NCBI RefSeq assembly: GCF_001261915.1
Contig: NZ_CVRT01000060.1
Span: forward strand, 1-58,801
Length of the DNA: 58,801 nt
Reading direction: 5' to 3'
Source of the DNA: Halorubrum sp. SD626R
GTDB taxonomy: Archaea; Halobacteriota; Halobacteria; Halobacteriales; Haloferacaceae
A program made the translations under genes and the position numbers. This document shows positions 58,774 through 58,801 of the stretch, one piece after another; position 1 is the stretch's first letter, and each line of letters opens with the position of its first letter. A model generated the notes under the pieces. That model saw only the letters and a list, made by a program, of their open reading frames with translations. It made no database searches and was not told the origin of the DNA.

Positions 58774-58801
58774 GCGAAAGCGAACGATCTCAGCCACTCG
58801 T

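Overview
The window looks like haloarchaeal DNA (class Halobacteria). Supporting signs are very acidic proteins, a GC-rich backbone with AT-rich accessory patches, TFB and Orc1/Cdc6 proteins, Tat lipoproteins with an RR motif and lipobox, archaeal AdkA, many small CxxC zinc proteins, and haloarchaeal IS families. It starts in the 3' end of a sufD-like gene. It then becomes a mosaic of catabolic operons, two replication-initiation loci and many insertion sequences or their remains, as expected for a megaplasmid or an integrated replicon. No tRNA or rRNA gene was recognised.

Layout. 1-10.4 kb: sufD end, zinc-ribbon proteins, a divergent TFB, a truncated photolyase, a PadR regulator, a TumE/TumA toxin-antitoxin pair, an IS5-type element with an amber stop, AdkA, an FMN-dependent lactate-oxidase-like enzyme, and two IR-bounded units of about 0.6 kb that carry ridA and a broken DUF4864 gene without a transposase. 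Three plus-strand motifs and one minus-strand motif resemble orphan tnpB 3' ends (omega-RNA-like). 10.5-23.8 kb: CBS protein, NAD synthetase, an adenosylhomocysteinase-like enzyme, two complete ECF transporters in tandem behind an ADP-ribosylglycohydrolase-family gene, and a Tat lipoprotein. 23.9-30.4 kb: a replication origin module with orc1/cdc6, eight copies of a 20-bp repeat, and an intact IS200/IS605 element inserted among the repeats. 30.4-41.2 kb: a family B DNA polymerase gene split in two. Its C-terminal piece (30371-30788) and N-terminal piece (to 41192) lie in the same order and strand. Between them sit a decayed CRISPR mini-array, a D-amino-acid oxidase, an ornithine-cyclodeaminase-like gene, a LivKHMGF transporter and a VOC protein. 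The N-terminal piece is fused in frame to a copy of the tumA C-terminus. 41.4-46.3 kb: DUF7509-like/HTH divergent pair, a putative repair operon (RecA-like, 100-aa protein, DnaQ-like exonuclease), and an MNT/HEPN-like pair. 46.6-51.9 kb: a second orc1/cdc6 and an exonuclease VII locus (xseA frameshifted, xseB) split by an IS607-type element. 51.9-58.8 kb: a six-gene operon with class II (degradative type) HMG-CoA reductase, AtuA/DUF1446 proteins and a sodium:solute symporter, then an HD hydrolase, an xseA fragment and a membrane protein.

The most unusual signals are: (i) four copies of TTAACCAACA-N20-22-TGTTGGTTAA, each near a replication or repair gene; (ii) the origin repeat family; (iii) the polymerase gene split by a catabolic island and turned into a polB-tumA chimera; (iv) the double ECF locus with ADP-ribosylglycohydrolase and an altered SAH hydrolase; (v) the HMG-CoA reductase/AtuA operon, a candidate mevalonate or isoprenoid utilisation pathway; and (vi) transposase-less passenger units. 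Names come from recognising sequence motifs by eye. No database search was run.
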